Positions 25,377 through 35,605 of a DNA stretch of 64,000 bases are shown piece by piece (position 1 is the stretch's first letter; the number at the start of each line of letters is the position of its first letter). The notes beneath the pieces were generated by a model. The model was not told the origin of the DNA and searched no databases. It saw only the letters and a list, made by a program, of their open reading frames with translations. Where the stretch lies: assembly GCA_029891345.1 (NCBI GenBank), contig CM056999.1:30252418-30316417 (forward strand), in the 5' to 3' direction. The stretch comes from Dryococelus australis. Lineage: Eukaryota > Arthropoda > Insecta > Phasmatodea > Phasmatidae. Position numbers and translations under genes: made by a program.

Positions 25377-25511
25377 GAAATGCGTGCATTTCGTTTACAA
25401 CAAAATGTAAGGAAAAACTAATCCTTCTTGTTCGAAAATAAAGTTGTGGATGTCCCTGTCGCAGGTCTCCTTTCAACAAATGGTGATTCCCTTGTGAGGT
25501 CTTGTAAGCTA

Positions 25512-25690
25512 GTAGTCGATTACTCCATATCCCCATTCCTCTTCTATTTCCATGCTAAAACTGGCAATCATCAAATCTTCTAAGGTTGATGGCATGTCAC
25601 TGTCTGGTGAGCTGGTAGTCGATTACTCTGTATCCCCATTCCTCTTCTATTTCCATGCTAAAACTGGCAATCATTAAACTTCTAAGGTTG
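25512..25690. repeat. 103-bp tandem duplication
   Basis: GTAGTCGATTACTC...CCCCATTCCTCTTCTATTTCCATGCTAAAACTGGCAATCAT occurs at 25512 and again at 25615, a 103-base step with a few differences. The reverse strand of each copy encodes MEIEEEWGY-x-VIDYQ-like sequence, so the duplication affects what was possibly coding DNA between the two open frames around it. Confidence 0.8.
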
Positions 25691-25691
25691 A

Positions 25692-25937
25692 TCACAAGTC
25701 ACTCTTGGGGCGAATATATCTCATAGCACAATAGTTGCATGCTATTACTTCACCAAAGCGAATGCCGAGACTGTTGCCGAAAATATAGTACCAATGTTCT
25801 ATATCGTTACAGAAATGAACTTGTAGACGACTGTCATACTGTTTAAAGAACACTCTTCTGTGTCCAATTTGTAGGACCTTGTATACGTCTGTAGGCTCGA
25901 AGTTCCTAGCCACAACTGAAGATCTTATGCTTGACAC
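25692..25937 (-). pseudogene. Unrecognised open frame, possibly same gene
   Basis: An 81-codon reverse-strand frame contains VFFKQYDSRLQVHFCNDIEHWYYIFGNSLG split as VFFKQYDSRLQVHF and CNDIEHWYYIFGNSLG, then ACNYCAMRYI. Aromatic-rich and Cys-containing, so it is unlikely to be a random frame. A TAA lies just upstream; there is no ATG at the start. No family recognised. Confidence 0.35.
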
Positions 25938-26579
25938 ACTCCTTTATATAGTCTACCCAATGTTCTTGCTTTGAAAAACATTGCATTCCCACATACCACA
26001 GGGAGAAGTTAATTCTTGGTAACTGATGTATGTATAGCAAAACTCTATAAAGTAGTTTTTAATGGGACTAAAAAATCAATACCTATTAACCAGAGAAAAT
26101 CTTAAAAGGGTCAAATTACACATGTGTGTATGGCCAAGGTCCAAAGTTATTCAATTTATGAAGCAGGAAAACATCTGAAGTGGGTACTTCTTTACAGGGT
26201 TTCACTCTATAATGTTGCCTGTTGTTGCATTGTTCTGTCAGGCATCATATTTAAAACAGGACAGTTTTCTTCACCACACAGTACTTGTTCTGTATACAGG
26301 CTTTCTCCGAAACATTTTGCGAAATTCCAATGTTCATTTCAGTTACACATCTGTGTTTGAAAGTATATGTGGCCTAGATACTGGAGCCATACTTTCTTGT
26401 GTCTTCTCTGGGTCGAATTTCTCCATTTTTTCGAAATATTATGCTACTTGTTACAAACCATTTTTGGAAAATTAATATCTATACATATAGGTAGGATTTC
26501 GATACAAATATTCTCTCATAGCTTCACTTTTACATTAGGAGCAGAATGTTTTTTTTCCACACAGTGATTTGTATAATAT

Positions 26580-26972
26580 TATTTGACTAATGAATTATTA
26601 CTCGGGCAGTCATGGTATCTTCTTATATTTATTACTTCTGCATTTGTTAAAGTTTTTAAAATTTACCTTTTGTCTGGTTCAAAGCACGTATATGGGATAG
26701 TATTCGAGTAACACATCATTAACATATTGAAAATCTTTTTCGTAAGCTATGTTACCATAGTCCCATTTCAGGTTATGTGTCTCATAAGTCTGTTCGCGAA
26801 ACATAATTTTAAGTTCAGGTTTTAAATTATACCAAGTCTGGGAGATTTAAAGCATAGTGCTTTAGAGTCATTAACATTGGTTGCATAAGAAATAGCAAGC
26901 TCCTTAATTAGAAAGGAACTATCTTGATAGTTTTCGAAACCCTGAGCATAGCACATCATTTTTGTGTCATTT
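26580..26972 (-). pseudogene. Polinton-like viral 'gene X', copy 2 (fossil)
   Basis: Reverse strand reads CYAQGFENYQDSSFLIKELAI (split as CYAQGFENYQ and DSSFLIKELAI), then FKSP, a frame change, and ETHNLKWDYGNIAYEKDF, ending near a CP pair. The same blocks in the same order occur in copy 1 at 14.4-15.05 kb beside a capsid relic. Here the capsid relic on the same strand is 3.7 kb away, separated by a LINE, a MITE and other DNA. A TAA after the first block and frame changes make it non-functional. Function unknown. Confidence 0.55.
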
Positions 26973-26979
26973 TTATAAA

Positions 26980-28690
26980 CTATTTACAAAAAGTCTCTCT
27001 CATATAAAAAAATTTTTATTATAAGATGTTAGTGCTTGCCTCGGAATCTACTTCATGACTCCGGAATCGTCCATTACTATATCTGAAATGATTCTATTCT
27101 CAAGCATCTGTTCCAGCCTGCATGACATACAATCCCTCCACATATGGGGTGCAGAGAGCATAGTAGCCTTAGCTATCCCAGTCGGCGCCATATTCAGTCG
27201 TTCCTCAACGCTTGTGGAAGACAGATGTGGTAGTCATCAGCTCCTTCATAAACACCGCATCTCTAGACACTTGGCGGTCGATGAGCTTACGAACGCAGAT
27301 TAGCTCAACTACGGACCATCTTTAGTGATAGCCGCGATTTACGTAGTATTTTATCGGGAAAATATAAATTTTAGTGCGTTTAGTCAATATTGTGATAAGT
27401 AATTGATTTCTGTTTTTGTTAGACGAAAATACCATTTGTGTTAACAAGTGCAGTAAATTTCATAAACATTTACCATAATTTAAACACAGTTGCCTATTGG
27501 ATGTGCTACACATATCTACTCACAGCTTGACGTAAGTGCTACTGATTCATACTTCGAACGGACTTATTTTAATATTTCAGGTACATGATTGTGTCTGGTT
27601 TAAGTCGTATTCATAGTTTGTGCCGCAAGATATCGTTATATAGGCAGTATTGTGTTATTTATTCATACTGACTAGCTGGATTTCGTTTACTGAGCTTGCA
27701 CTTGTCAACATCAGATGTTATTGGTGTAGTTAGCATTCTCTCTGGTGTAAATTATATTTCTAAGCTCGATACTCATGTTACATTTAAGACTCATGTAATT
27801 CCACTTATTATTCACGTAGTTGTTTGAAAATTTCCGATTCAATGTGTGTAATTTATTCATATGTAGAACATTGAAATTCTTTAATGCATAATTGCATTCC
27901 GAAAACATAACACCTAAATCGCATCTACGGGCAATATCCTACCAAAAAACATAACATTTACACTTAGGCCACACTTACAAATCGTTTAAACACTCTGAAA
28001 CTCTCTTGTGTATTAAACATATTCCTAAAAATCGCCAATCTACCACCAACATCACTCCAATCACCTCAAAATTAGATAAATTATTAAAAATTAGCCTTAG
28101 CCCACTCTTGCACTCAACTCTACACCTATATAAGACATTGAAACCCACCACTCTTGTCAGTCGCCTTTAGAACACCACACTGTCAACATCGTAAAGCGCT
28201 CCTGCTACCCCCGCCCAAAAGGAAAGAAAGAAAAAAAATGATCCAATGAAAAATTAACCCTTTCAATCAATTTAACCTTTTCAATTAAATTTAAACCTTT
28301 CATTAAATTAACATTTTTGATTAGCCCTTTAATTAATTTAATCAGCTCTTTCATATCAATTTAACCCTTTGGTTTCAAATAAGGCAGCATCTCTTTGTAT
28401 CTATGACGCACCCGCCCCTACTTCTTAGTGTAGTCTTTTAGCGCTGTTTACAGCCTTTACAATGAACAATAGTGAAAAAATATATATTTGTCTGGGGTAA
28501 TACAAATTTATGCCCCTCTTTTTTTTTTTAATTAAATTAACACAAATCAAAAGAATTCCTTATTAACAAAGTTGGTGTCCCGAAGAGAAACAATGAAGGT
28601 GATATAAAAATGTGCTTTGCAAAAATAATTAAATTGCTATAAAACTATTTAAGAAGAAAAGAAATTAGTTAGGATAGAACATGCCATAGC
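26980..28690. other. Non-coding interval
   Basis: A moderately GC-rich pocket at 27055-27310 is followed by AT-rich DNA and runs such as CCCTTTAATTAATTTAA (28.25-28.37 kb). No domain, repeat end or RNA gene was recognised. Confidence 0.45.
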
Positions 28691-28699
28691 ATGGCACAT

Positions 28700-29285
28700 C
28701 ATGATCGTCTTCACTTCTTGTTTATCTATCAATATCAAGTTTCCTTTTATTTGCAGGAGTTGCATGTTTATCATCAGTAATTCAAGATGACAACCGTTTA
28801 TTTGGAAGTTTGTCGACTTCATGTGCACGCCTTGCATGTATACATTCCACACATACCGACTCAATCGTTCCGTCATTAGCATTAACTGTCTCGTCATAAT
28901 CGTCTGAGGAAACAGCACCAATCGATGTAGCAGGCGGTATTGACATCGCATGCTGACTCCCAGCAGACGAAACCTTGCAGTTATCGATGTGTTCCTTCAT
29001 TGTATTACAGGCTGTTCAAAGTAAAGTGAGTACTTCTGAGGCCCTTGTTACTTTTTTGATTCACCCAACATTTATCCTTTAATTACCTTTCTAAAAAAAA
29101 TCCTATGGAAGTAATAAACAGAGTATGTATATTACACCTCACTCGGAACTTATCGCCTAAAGCTTAAATAAAACACATTTTTTTACTGCTTTTCCAAATG
29201 AGAGGGCTTTCAAAAGTGCTTACTTTACCATGAACAGCCTATACTTTGCTTATTTGCATGTGATCATTGTCGTAATGCTTCAGTG
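28700..29285 (-). pseudogene. Copy of unidentified gene fragment shared with 57.1-57.5 kb
   Basis: 28700-29000 and 29244-29285 align with 57115-57475, for example TTAGCATTAACTGT, CATCGATGTAG and GTCGTAATGCTTCA appear in both in the same order. On the reverse strand the common reading includes MKEHIDNCKV, then Ser-rich sequence, TVNAN, and VCVECIHARRAHEVDKLPNK. The second copy has a TGA where this one has Cys (VEC). The gap in the alignment (29008-29241) is exactly a MITE. Identity of the gene is unknown; the 57-kb copy lies inside a transposon with long inverted arms. Confidence 0.6.
29008..29241. mobile_element. TA-flanked MITE, copy 1 (234 bp)
   Basis: Ends are CAGGCTGTTCAAAGTAAAGT (left) and the complement of TAGGCTGTTCATGGTAAAGT (right), flanked by TA at 29006-29007 and 29242-29243. 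The related sequence at 57.43 kb lacks exactly this segment, providing an empty-site comparison. TA duplication and short matching ends fit a Tc1/mariner-type non-autonomous element. Two more members are at 45.08 and about 37.25 kb. Confidence 0.85.
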
Positions 29286-29289
29286 TACG

Positions 29290-30520
29290 AAAGGGACTCT
29301 TAGTACAGGTGGTTCTCTCATGTCATCGAGCATGGCAGCTTTTGCTGAAGATCTTTCCACAGTAGCGAGGCTGTGTTCCATGTAATTTTCTAGCAGTGGT
29401 TGTGGTATAACCATGATGGTATGATCTACATATAATTGGAAATTCTCCACCCCTCTAAGGCTGAGGCCATCCCAGGGTTTTAAGAGCATCCTTTGTTTTA
29501 ACCATATTGAGGGTTCAGGGTTGCAGGTCCCTTGGACGAAGTGGTCCTCAGGACCCTCCTCCCCTCCTCCCAATCATGTACATTCTCATTCTTACGCCAA
29601 TTGTCACCTGGTCTTCCTGTTGCATTTATTCTGCACTCGCTGTAGTTTCTCTATGTATATCTTGGCGCAGCATGCTCAGGCTGGCATTGCATATAAGAGT
29701 ATAGGGTGGATCAGGGATTTATATATTACAATCCTATTATGCTCTGTGAGGCCATATCTAGTGTTGAACACTGGGTTGAGGACCGCGAGGCAGGCTAGGG
29801 CTTGATGGCGCCTGATGGTAGCATGGCAACGCCATGTCCATGGTCACACCGAGGTATTTTACCTCGGTTTCATAAGGAATATTTTACTGTAACAGTGTAA
29901 TTGTTGCAAGAAGCTGAGGTAAGCACTGGACCCCGCTTGCTTCCTTGGGGAACACCAAATCTAATTACCTTGTGCTCGGATGAAGCTCCATTCACAGTGA
30001 TGGCAAATTTGCATCTGTCAAGGTACGAGTACAGTAGCTTGACATAGCAGTAGGGGAAATTTGTGGTAAAAAGTTTGTGTAACAGGCCTGCATGAAAAGC
30101 CTTGTCAAAAGACTTTTCGACATTAAGGAATTCTGCAGCTGTGTAATGTCGAGTTTCAGTTATGCACTCAGATAATCTCACAAGCTGGTGTATTGTGGTG
30201 TGCTTTTCTTTGAAACTAAATTGTTTATTTGGAATTAAGTGTCCGGCCACAATGTGTTTTTTAAGTCTATTAAATATAACTTTTTCAAATATTATTGAGA
30301 GTACACTCAGCAGGTTGATGAGGCGATAGTTCTGAGGCCGTGTTTTAGCTTTCCCAGGCTTTGGGAAGACGATTACATTTACCAGTTTCCACGTAGAAGG
30401 GAAGTGTGTGAGTTCGAGGCTACTGTTGAACAGTTCAGCAAGGGCTTCAAGTGCACTGTATGGTACTTGGCGAAGTGTTAAGACTTTTAATTCATCAAAG
30501 CCAATCTTCTAAAAAATCTA
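29290..30520 (-). pseudogene. Jockey-like LINE reverse transcriptase relic
   Basis: From about 30515 on the reverse strand: ALEALAELFNSSLELTHFPS, LVNVIVFPKPGKAKTRPQNY, LINLLSVLSIIFEKVI, then 30250-29870 LIPNKQFSFKEKHTTIHQLV, FLNVEKSFDKAFHAGLLHKL and GVPQGSKRGPVL, all standard for the fingers/palm of a Jockey/CR1-type non-LTR reverse transcriptase. The catalytic palm does not follow; instead the frame jumps to the thumb-like VKYLGVTMDMALP (about 29855) and a C-terminal block with TLICNASLS. A palm-like phrase FQLYVDHTIMVIPQPLLE occurs later, at about 29430, out of order. The element is internally deleted or rearranged and has no endonuclease domain in view. Confidence 0.8.
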
Positions 30521-30711
30521 TAATTTTTTAGTTTTATTTATAAAGAAAAGAAATTTATTAAGAGAAAGAAAAAACATATTTAGAATTTTGAAAATAATTT
30601 TTTATTCGATCAAACAACCTAACAATACATATAAGAATTGTAGTAAAATATCGAAACATTTTCTTGTTTCTGCAAAATCGTTTACATCCTACATCTCAAA
30701 AAATTTAAAAT

Positions 30712-31935
30712 TTACATATCTTCAGTAATCCGTTCTTTCAAGTAATCATAAGTTAAATTTCGTTGGCTGATTAAAACAGCGTCACAAATTGTACCATCTT
30801 CAAGATTTCTATCAAATCCACACAAATTTTTATCAATAATTTGCAATGGTCCTCGATCCCAAAATGAATAATAATTGTTTTTACCATCAAAGTTTAGAAC
30901 TGGTTTATAATAAAGTTCATTATTTCTAGATACAGTACCTAGTATTCTAAAATTGTAATAAGCATCATACACTTTATCACGAAAATGATTAGCAATATCT
31001 AGATTTTGGAAAAATTTCATTTCTTCCATTTTTAACATAAATATTATTCACATAACAGTGATTAAACACTGAAGCATGAACAGATTGGTCAGCACTATTT
31101 TTTCTATTATTTTGAAAGCCCACAATTACAAAATCGGGCATATCAAATTGTAAATTTTTAAACTGATCTTTTATATCAAAGTTAAAAACAGTTGTATTCT
31201 TGGGAACTTCTTTTTCTATAAATTGCCAATAATGAAAACAAATTGGCAGTTTAGGTTCTTTGTATGCATTTTCTTTCATTGCAATTGCTGTGTTAGACTC
31301 ATATTTAACAATTGGCCACAAAACTTCTAATTTTTTAATAACAATTTTGCCTGGATCAGCATAATCTCTATCGAGTGTACCATGTGATTTTTTTAATAAA
31401 CAAATAAACAATTGTTATCTGATGATTTACGAAAATAGTAATTGTATAGCCGCCTTTCCAATAAATTTCATTGTTATCATTGATAAAGCCAAAGATAGAT
31501 ATAAGAGGATATATTATTTAATTTATTTTATCACTACGAGTACCCTTTACTCGAATAATCATCAACACAAGACAATTCTAAATTATTTTGTTGACCAGGC
31601 AATCTTAACAAAGTATTCATTATTGTTGAAGTTATTCCCGGATTATCAACAGCTTCAATAATCTGTCCATGTTTTGAAATTTCTACTCTAGGAAACTGAA
31701 AAGGAAAAAAGTTAGAACAAACATCAATATTATCTAAATTTCATATTTTGCATTATGTCCTTCTTTATCTCTTTTAGTAAACTAAATTGCTCATAAACAT
31801 AAGCATCATTTGGAAAAGAAAATCCATCGCCTATTGGAATATCAAACTCAATTCTATTATTGTAAACATTTAAATTATTCTTTGCTTGATCAGTTGGATG
31901 AAAAGTTTATCTCTCGAAACTCTCGATACTTTTAT
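30712..31935 (-). pseudogene. Polinton/adintovirus-like major capsid protein relic, copy 2
   Basis: The reverse strand carries most of a double-jelly-roll capsid protein. The N-terminal part (31935-31740) reads NNRIEFDIPIGDGFSFPNDA; the next part (about 31700-31560) has VDNPGITSTIMNTLLRLPG; 31411-30989 is open for 140 codons with LEVLWPIVKY, FHYWQFIEKEVP, PDFVIVGFQNNRKNSADQSV and FNHCYVNN; and 31038-30712 is open for 108 codons with VYDAYYNF and GPLQIIDKNLCGFD. Three or more frameshifts and stops separate these blocks. It is AT-rich and better preserved than copy 1. The gene just upstream on this strand is a candidate minor capsid gene. It would form the virion shell in a Polinton-type virus; here it is an endogenous fossil. 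Confidence 0.78.
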
Positions 31936-31939
31936 AACT

Positions 31940-32480
31940 CATTTATAAGTAAAAAATATATACATAAATGAAAGAATCAAAGGATATTTCTTTAGTAAAA
32001 TCACTCATTTAAAAATATAAAAACCACAAATAGCGGCATGGAGTGCAATATGAAAGAAATAAGAGAAAAGAGCTGCCATTTATCGATGAATTACGAAAAA
32101 TAATGACTGAATTTGTTGGTTTACGAGAAAATTGTATGTATATAAAGTTGATGACAAAGAAAACAAAAATCTAAAGCTGTGAAAAAATGTGTTGTTAACA
32201 ATATAATTACATTTGACGGCTATAAGTATCGTTTGTTTAAAGATTAAATACAATATAGAACAACCAATTTAATAAGAAGTGAAAAACATGAAATATATAT
32301 ACAGTCGAAGTTAGTAAAATTACATTATGTCCTCACAATGACAAAAGGGTTGTTCTGGAAAATAAAATTGATACACTACCATATGGATATCAAAACAAAT
32401 AATTTTATATATTTTTATATTGTATATATATATTTTATTATATATCATATTATATTAATTGTTATATTATATTATAATAT
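31940..32480. other. AT-rich spacer between viral relics
   Basis: Very AT-rich, ending in a palindromic TATATTATA tract (32400-32485). Short reverse-strand fragments are not assignable. It probably belonged to the viral element but I see no further gene. Confidence 0.4.
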
Positions 32481-32483
32481 ATT

Positions 32484-33000
32484 TTAAACTTCTTTAATTT
32501 CTAAAACAATATCGAAATCACCACCATCAAAAACAATTAGTTTAACATTTTCATCTCTAATTTCCAAAACAATGCAATTAAATTGCTCGGTATTTATTTT
32601 TAAAAAAATGGATATGTGGGCTTATAAATAATATAATCTTTAAAACAAAACATAGTTTTTGGTGGAAAACTAGCAATTATATCTGTTTCTAAATGATTAT
32701 ATTCGTCATACTTTATAAACATGAGCCAAGTTACAATGAACATTTGATGTTTTAAATGGATTAAAATTAGGTAATTTAGTGCCTGCAACAATTTTGTCGT
32801 TTTCAAAAGTTAAATTTCTTTCAAAACCAAGAATATCAGATGATCGATCATCAAGTTTAATATCAAACTTAGATTTGATAGATATTATATTTTTCACACC
32901 ATCTGCTTTTAATTCGACATTTTTGTTGAAAATGGTTCAATTGAGTTTAATGTTTCTTTTAATGTTTCAATATTGTATTGTCCTCCAGGAATCATTATAA
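32484..33000 (-). pseudogene. Putative Polinton-like minor capsid (penton-like) protein relic
   Basis: Reverse-strand frames joined by two or three frameshifts give a protein of about 165 residues. It starts around MIPGGQYNIETLKETLN, continues NIISIKSKFDIKLDDRSSDI, LGFERNLTFEND, a short NVHCNLAH segment, ASFPPKTMFCFKDYIIYKP and ends LIVFDGGDFDIVLEIKEV just before TAA (32484-32486). Length, beta-rich character and position directly upstream of the capsid gene fit the single-jelly-roll minor capsid protein of Polinton-like viruses. That assignment is inference from order and general resemblance. Not functional. Confidence 0.55.
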
Positions 33001-33141
33001 CCTTGTTTTTTATCAACAGCAGCACTAATTTTTTCTATTGTTGTTATTGTATTATTGTGCATGTAGCAACAGTAATTGCTTGTCAGCAAGTGTTGGAGCT
33101 GCCCTGATGGGGCCGAAATATTGCCGCATGTGTGAAATCAA

Positions 33142-33780
33142 TTATGTGAAGTGTGTGTCGTGTAACAACTGTGATACCTCACGGATATAATTTAATGTGA
33201 CAGCTAGTCCTCTATCTAGTAGGGGTGGCTGGTTTGGAGTTTCCAAGAGTGGCTGACGTCTGTTTGGCTGCTGTGCGAGCCTGTTGTCGTCCGCCCTCGC
33301 TGCCCAAGGGCCGGTCTCAGCCCCTCCCGCGTCAAAAGCACCCCGAGAGGACCTGGCTGCCGCAGCCCTGCTGTCTCCAGCATGACTGTCCCCGGCGAAG
33401 TCCTCCACCCCACCACAACTGTCACTGATTGAGCTGGTATCACCATATCGAGCCGTGTTTCTGTGCACGGTGCTGTTGGCTGCCCAAGGGCCGGTCTCAG
33501 CCCCTCCCGCATCCGAAGCACCCCGAGAGGACCTGGCTGCCGCAGCCCTGCTGTCTCCAGCATGACTGTCCCCGGCGAAGTCCTCCACCCCACCACAACT
33601 GTCACTGATTGAGCTGGTATCACCATATCGAGCCGTGTTTCTGTGCACGGTGCTGTGAGCAGTTGCGGAAACTGCGCGGTGTTGGTGTTGTGTGCCGCCA
33701 GTTGCTGTTTCAGATGCGCACGTGTGTTCTTGACTGGGTTTGCTCGTAATGTGCTTGCTATGTTCGTGTATATTCTTCAA
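33142..33780 (-). repeat. GC-rich 180-bp tandem repeat inside a 212-codon open frame
   Basis: The unit starting GCTGCCCAAGGGCCGGTC at 33299 repeats at 33479 with only a few differences. Because 180 is divisible by three, the reverse strand stays open for 212 codons with two 60-residue repeats rich in Ala, Gly, Ser and Arg (GVEDFAGDSHAGDSRAAAAR). The forward strand is also partly open. GC content contrasts sharply with the AT-rich flanks. I do not recognise a protein family; it may be a retroelement ORF1 fragment or plain minisatellite DNA. Confidence 0.7.
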
Positions 33781-33799
33781 GACTTGTCCGCAGTGTGAT

Positions 33800-35470
33800 A
33801 ACTCTCCTTCTCGCAGTTACCACCGCTGCAGGTACTGGCCATCTTTGTTCATGTTGCATTATGTGTACTTATGGGGTCACACACATTTTTTGTCTCAACT
33901 CTTAAATGTCTGCACCCAATGACAACAGTTGCGATAGCTGGCCACATCTTCGGGATACGGCCTCTACACGAACAGTAATCCAATAGAGCATTTTCACCCT
34001 GAGGAAGATTTGATTTGTGTGTTAGATTGTGACTAACCGGGTCGGGTGCCTGTCAGCAGATAGTCGGGATTTGCGCTTAAGGTTCCTTTCTACCTCCTCT
34101 TGAAGCTTGGAAAACATGTACGCAGATTTATGCATTTCTAAAAAAACTTATGAGAGCAACATCGTGCGATTTTTTTAATCCGACAAGAAAAATTATGTCT
34201 TTTTGCATCTTGCTGTTTGAAATATTATATATCGTAATAAAAAGTGGCAAAAAATACTCAAAACAAGCAATTTGATGCACTGGTCAAAATTTTCTGAAAT
34301 ATAAAATGGTAAAAATTAAGCCTGCATCGTTGTGAAAAAAATTATACCAAAAAATTGTAGGTTCAGTGCTTTAAATTTAGAGAAATTCGGTTAAGAAAAT
34401 GGAAACATTAGGCACACCGAGGGTCTGCTTTGTGCTGCCGAGCGCGAGAGACAAGTTAGCTCGCGACTTGGTCGAGTAGCGTGGGGGTGGCGAGGAGCGA
34501 GCGGCTCGACGGCTCTGCAGGGGAAGTTTGAACCTGGCCTGTGGGGTTGAGAGAGAAGAGAGAGAGAGAGGGAGAGAAAGAAAGAGAGCGGTCGGTCGTC
34601 AGTGACACTCTCATAGCTGCTCCTTCTTTCTGCCCTAGGACGGATCGCCCCTGGATCCTCGCACTTCTCGAACCTCGCACGAAGAGAGGGGACGTCTTTG
34701 TGGTTTTAGCAACAGTAGAAGTGCAGCGTTGGAGCGAGAGAATGAATAGTAAAGTAAAGTGTTGCTCATTTGTGTTAAAGCAAGGACAGGTTTGGTGGCC
34801 TTAGCTCAGCCAGACTTGGTGAAGTCACCAGCCTCAGTGTTTGCAGAGTTCAGTTAACCTGCCATACTTTAAAAGCAGTAGTAAATATTCAGGGCTGGCT
34901 AGGCGCACATAACACAATGTTATGTGATGTCAGTGTAGTCGTAATGACATGATATTTAAAGTATTGTAAAAACAGTGTTTTACTTATAATAATGTTTGTT
35001 ATAATCAAAACAATATCTCTACATAGCTCTATTCTCATGGTAGGTCATATTTCTTTTTATTTATAACATACAACTAAAATTTTCACAGTTAGAAGATTTT
35101 GTCCAAGAACTAAACATTTAACAGTATCAAGTTTTTGTCCAATAACTTCTACAAATCTTTCCAACAACCACGCTGAAATGCACTGGTAACATTTGTATGG
35201 AAACAAATGCAGAACAACGTAGGCCTACTTCATAAAGGAGATAAAATATTTTGTAACAAATTATATATAAATGTGACGAGCATGAGTATGTCGTAAGAAG
35301 AGATAGAAAATATCAACTGCCGTCATGTTATCAAATATCTCACTCTATAAAATGATGGCTTCCAACCTTTACCATGCTAAATAGACTGAGTGTCTGCTGT
35401 CCTATATGAATATTCACAACTTACAGGATTTGCTTCTTTCGTATAGTTTAGTAAACTAGTAAACTACCTT
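33800..35470. other. Non-coding; GA-rich tract at 34.54-34.59 kb
   Basis: 34.40-34.90 kb is GC-rich (GAGCGCGAGAG, GCGAGGAGCGAGCGG) followed by (GA)n-like GAGAGAGAAGAGAGAGAG (34549-34590). It could be a promoter or LTR segment but no second copy was found. The rest is AT-rich with no recognised gene. Confidence 0.4.
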
Positions 35471-35481
35471 CATACCCATCG

Positions 35482-35560
35482 AATGTCATGAGAGCCAAAT
35501 CGTTTAAGGCATTAGTCTAGCAACTCAAGGTCCGGCAGTTCGAACACGCAGTATTCCAGA
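35482..35560 (+). repeat. tRNA-derived SINE head
   Basis: Box A-like GAGAGCCAAATCGTTTAAGGC and box B-like GGCAGTTCGAACAC at tRNA-like spacing, ending in AT-rich DNA. The CTCAAGGTC between them resembles a variable arm. Remnant of a SINE and not a tRNA gene. Confidence 0.45.
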
Positions 35561-35605
35561 CGTTATTTTGAGTTCTAAATAAAGCAATGTCCCTAGCAGC
35601 CAACT

